From: Oscillospiraceae bacterium
GTDB lineage: Bacteria; Bacillota; Clostridia; Oscillospirales; Ruminococcaceae
Length of the DNA stretch: 33,234 bases
Reading direction: 5' to 3'
Assembly: GCA_900768105.1 (NCBI GenBank)
Contig: CAAGBQ010000105.1
Span: 1-33,234, forward strand
The notes below the pieces were generated by a model. That model saw nothing but the letters and a program-made list of their open reading frames with translations, did no database searches and was not told the DNA's origin. Positions 31,543 to 33,234 of the stretch are shown one piece after another (position 1 is the stretch's first letter; every line of letters begins with the position of its first letter). A program made the translations under genes and the position numbers.

Positions 31543-31803
31543 TTATTTTATAACGAAAGGATCGCCGCGCTTTTTAAGCGTGGCAGGAGAAATCTGCGAT
31601 ATATAAACCGTTTCTTTTTCTCCTTCGAAAGTAAGGCAAAAGCTTTTCGGAAGCTCGTAGCTTACCGTTATTACTCTGCCTTCCTTTTGTGCGCGTGAAA
31701 GAAATTTTCTTGTGGAGGCGGCAACCGTTGTATTATCCATATCAAAAACACCGATTATGCTGTCCTCTCTTACGGAAACATCTCCGCCGAGAAACAGATA
31801 CAC
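31543..31803 (-). CDS. remB: DUF370 / RemB-like regulatory protein
   Basis: An 86-residue protein of the RemA/RemB (YaaB) family. MYLFLGGDVSVREDSIIGVFDMDNTTV and the C-terminal YISQISPATLKKR match the YaaB branch found between recF and gyrB. In Bacillus, RemA is a DNA-binding activator of matrix genes; RemB's role is less clear. The start is GTG 31803 with AAAGGG about 10 bases upstream. It is 19 bp after recF and precedes gyrB, the standard Firmicute order, so it is likely read with them. Confidence 0.9.
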   Translation of the reverse strand: MYLFLGGDVSVREDSIIGVFDMDNTTVAASTRKFLSRAQKEGRVITVSYELPKSFCLTFEGEKETVYISQISPATLKKRGDPFVIK

Positions 31804-31822
31804 AAAACCGCCGCCCTTTCTT

Positions 31823-32932
31823 TCAAAAAATTTCTCCGCTTTTCATATGAAAAACCTTTCCTCCGGAAAGGCCGGCAAAAAGTCCTTCGTCACAGCAGGT
31901 GACAAAAATCTGGCTTTCGCCTATGCTGTTAAGAATGTATTCCCGCCGCTTTGCGTCAAGCTCGCTCATAACATCGTCAAGCAAAATAAGCGGCGGTTCG
32001 CCCATCGCTTCGCCAAGAAGCTTCGCTTCGCCAAGCTTTATTGAAAGAATACAGCTTCTTTGCTGCCCTTGGGAGCCAAAGGAAGCCACCGGAAGAGAAT
32101 CCAGCGTCACCTCTATATCGTCCCTGTGCGGACCAACGGAGGTTGTTCCGTGCTCAAAATCCGCCCCGCGGGAAGAATACAGCTTTTCATAAAATTTTTG
32201 GGCAAGCTGCGCCGTGCTCATTGAAGAATCGGCGTGCTCGCCGTGCTCAAAACAGGTGCTCAAATATTCCGCGGCAAATTTTTCTTTTTTTCCGGACATT
32301 CCGGCGTATATTTCCGCAGCTTTTTTATTCAGGCTTTCGCAATAGCTTATCCTTGTTTTCAAAATACTTCCGCCAAGGCGCGCAAGCTGTGAATCGTAAA
32401 TATCTATCATATCCATTATTGAGGAATGAAAGCGCGCGTCTTTAAGCATTGCGTTCCTTTGCTCAAGCACCTTTTTGTAATCCGCAAGCAGAGATATATA
32501 TTTCGGATAAAGCTGACAAAGGGAAGTATCCGCCAAGCGGCGGCGTTCCTTCGGTCCGTCCCTGAAAAGGTTCATCTGCGCGGGCGAAAAAACAACTCCG
32601 CCACAGGTTCCCGCATATTCCGCCGCCGACCTTATATCAATGCCGTTTTTTTTCATTGCCTTTGCGGGAGAAAAGCTTATCTCGGCGGTTTGCTCGCGCC
32701 CCTCCGCGAAAAAATCCGCAGAAAGGCTTGCTTTTTCTTCGCCTATTTTAATAAATTCGCTGTCCTTTGTTTTACGAAAGCTTTTTGCGCCGGTAAAAAG
32801 CCACATTGCCTCCATAAGGTTTGTTTTGCCTTGGGCATTTTCGCCGCAAATTATGTTAACTCCCTCAAAAGGCTCCATGGAAAGGCTTTTTATATTTCTG
32901 AAGCATGAAAGCTCCAGCTTTTTAAAAATCAT
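31823..32932 (-). CDS. recF: DNA replication and repair protein RecF
   Basis: A 369-residue SMC-like ATPase that helps load RecA at gaps with RecO and RecR. FRNIKSLSMEPFEGVN opens the protein. GENAQGKT (30-37) is Walker A; SFGSQGQQRSCILSIKL is the ABC signature region; and PLILLDDVMSELDAKRR is Walker B and D-loop. ATG 32932 overlaps the yaaA stop as ATGA, so the two are translationally coupled. It contains three copies of the octamer GTGCTCAA (plus-strand sense, 32150, 32243 and 32256), the densest cluster in the window. Confidence 0.96.
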   Translation of the reverse strand: MIFKKLELSCFRNIKSLSMEPFEGVNIICGENAQGKTNLMEAMWLFTGAKSFRKTKDSEFIKIGEEKASLSADFFAEGREQTAEISFSPAKAMKKNGIDIRSAAEYAGTCGGVVFSPAQMNLFRDGPKERRRLADTSLCQLYPKYISLLADYKKVLEQRNAMLKDARFHSSIMDMIDIYDSQLARLGGSILKTRISYCESLNKKAAEIYAGMSGKKEKFAAEYLSTCFEHGEHADSSMSTAQLAQKFYEKLYSSRGADFEHGTTSVGPHRDDIEVTLDSLPVASFGSQGQQRSCILSIKLGEAKLLGEAMGEPPLILLDDVMSELDAKRREYILNSIGESQIFVTCCDEGLFAGLSGGKVFHMKSGEIF

Positions 32933-33216
32933 TCCGCAGCCACCCTGTAAATTCTGCCGCCAAGCTCCGCTTCATCACCGGGGCGCATTTTTTTGCCGCG
33001 CATGGTACAGATTTCTCCGTTTACCGAAACCTTTCCGCCCTGAATAAGCTCCTTTGCTTCTCCTCCGGAAAGCACCGCGCCGGCAAATTTAAGGAATGAA
33101 TCCAGCTTGATATATTCATCCCGAATTGCAACCTCTTTCGGCTCCGTGCCTGCCGAAGCGGCGGGTTCCGCCGCAATCTTCGGCCTTCTTACAATTTTAA
33201 GTTCGATTTTTGCCAT
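32929..33216 (-). CDS. yaaA: S4-domain RNA-binding protein YaaA-like
   Basis: A 95-residue protein with an S4 RNA-binding domain in its C-terminal two-thirds: IKLDSFLKFAGAVLSGGEAKELIQGGKVSVNGEICTMRGKKMRPGDE (about 36-82). The basic and Ala/Glu-rich N-terminus (1-32) is an extension beyond the usual ~70-residue YaaA. ATG 33216 has AAGGA 8 bases upstream. This gene lies between dnaN and recF in Firmicutes, so dnaN should begin just past the right edge of the window. A role in ribosome assembly has been proposed for the Bacillus homologue. Confidence 0.9.
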   Translation of the reverse strand: MAKIELKIVRRPKIAAEPAASAGTEPKEVAIRDEYIKLDSFLKFAGAVLSGGEAKELIQGGKVSVNGEICTMRGKKMRPGDEAELGGRIYRVAAE

Positions 33217-33234
33217 TTTGTTTTTCCTTATATA

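Overview
The window looks like the origin-proximal chromosome of an endospore-forming member of the Clostridia, most likely an Oscillospirales-type gut Firmicute. Reasons: spoVAC/AD/AE, gpr and spoIIP are present; Shine-Dalgarno sites are strong (GGAGG) and TTG or GTG starts are frequent; base composition is near 50% GC with CTT-rich leucine codons; and the right end carries the conserved order yaaA-recF-remB-gyrB-gyrA. These genes all read leftward, which places dnaN, dnaA and oriC just beyond the right edge. I see no rRNA, tRNA, CRISPR array, prophage or insertion sequence.

Layout. 1-294: a non-coding, heavily structured segment with a three-armed hairpin cluster, then a class B penicillin-binding protein (295-2313). 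2390-5231: a rearranged spoVA locus. spoVAD-spoVAE read left, spoVAC reads right, and two half-length TSUP (TauE/SafE) transporter genes lie between them. 5336-8146: rpsT, the germination protease gpr, a small membrane protein and spoIIP. 8300-9433: an M50-like membrane metalloprotease. 9614-12477: two tandem paralogous lipoproteins. 12803-17211: a membrane-anchored cyclophilin-like protein, hemW, a 416-bp AT-rich gap with DnaA-box-like repeats, dusB and an M23 lipoprotein. 17357-24672: polA, a membrane protein, pth and mfd in one rightward series. 24733-26061: a small monocistronic gene of unknown function and an XRE regulator, set among many inverted repeats. 26062-33216: gyrA, a YcxB-like membrane protein, gyrB, remB, recF and yaaA on the minus strand.

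Functional themes. The left third is largely a sporulation and cell-wall module: dipicolinate uptake (SpoVA), spore SASP degradation (Gpr), engulfment peptidoglycan hydrolysis (SpoIIP), a PBP and an M23 factor. The middle is genome maintenance and translation quality control (PolA, Mfd, Pth, DusB). The right end is the replication/topology operon.

Most worth a second look: the split spoVA locus with its half-TSUP pair; an octamer (GTGCTCAA) seen 14 times by eye where about one is expected, in several reading frames and between genes; the DnaA-box-like cluster with a nested GTGCTCA inverted repeat; the three-armed element at 62-147; and the 62-codon gene with a near-ideal sigma-A promoter. All counts and alignments were made by eye, and no database search was run.
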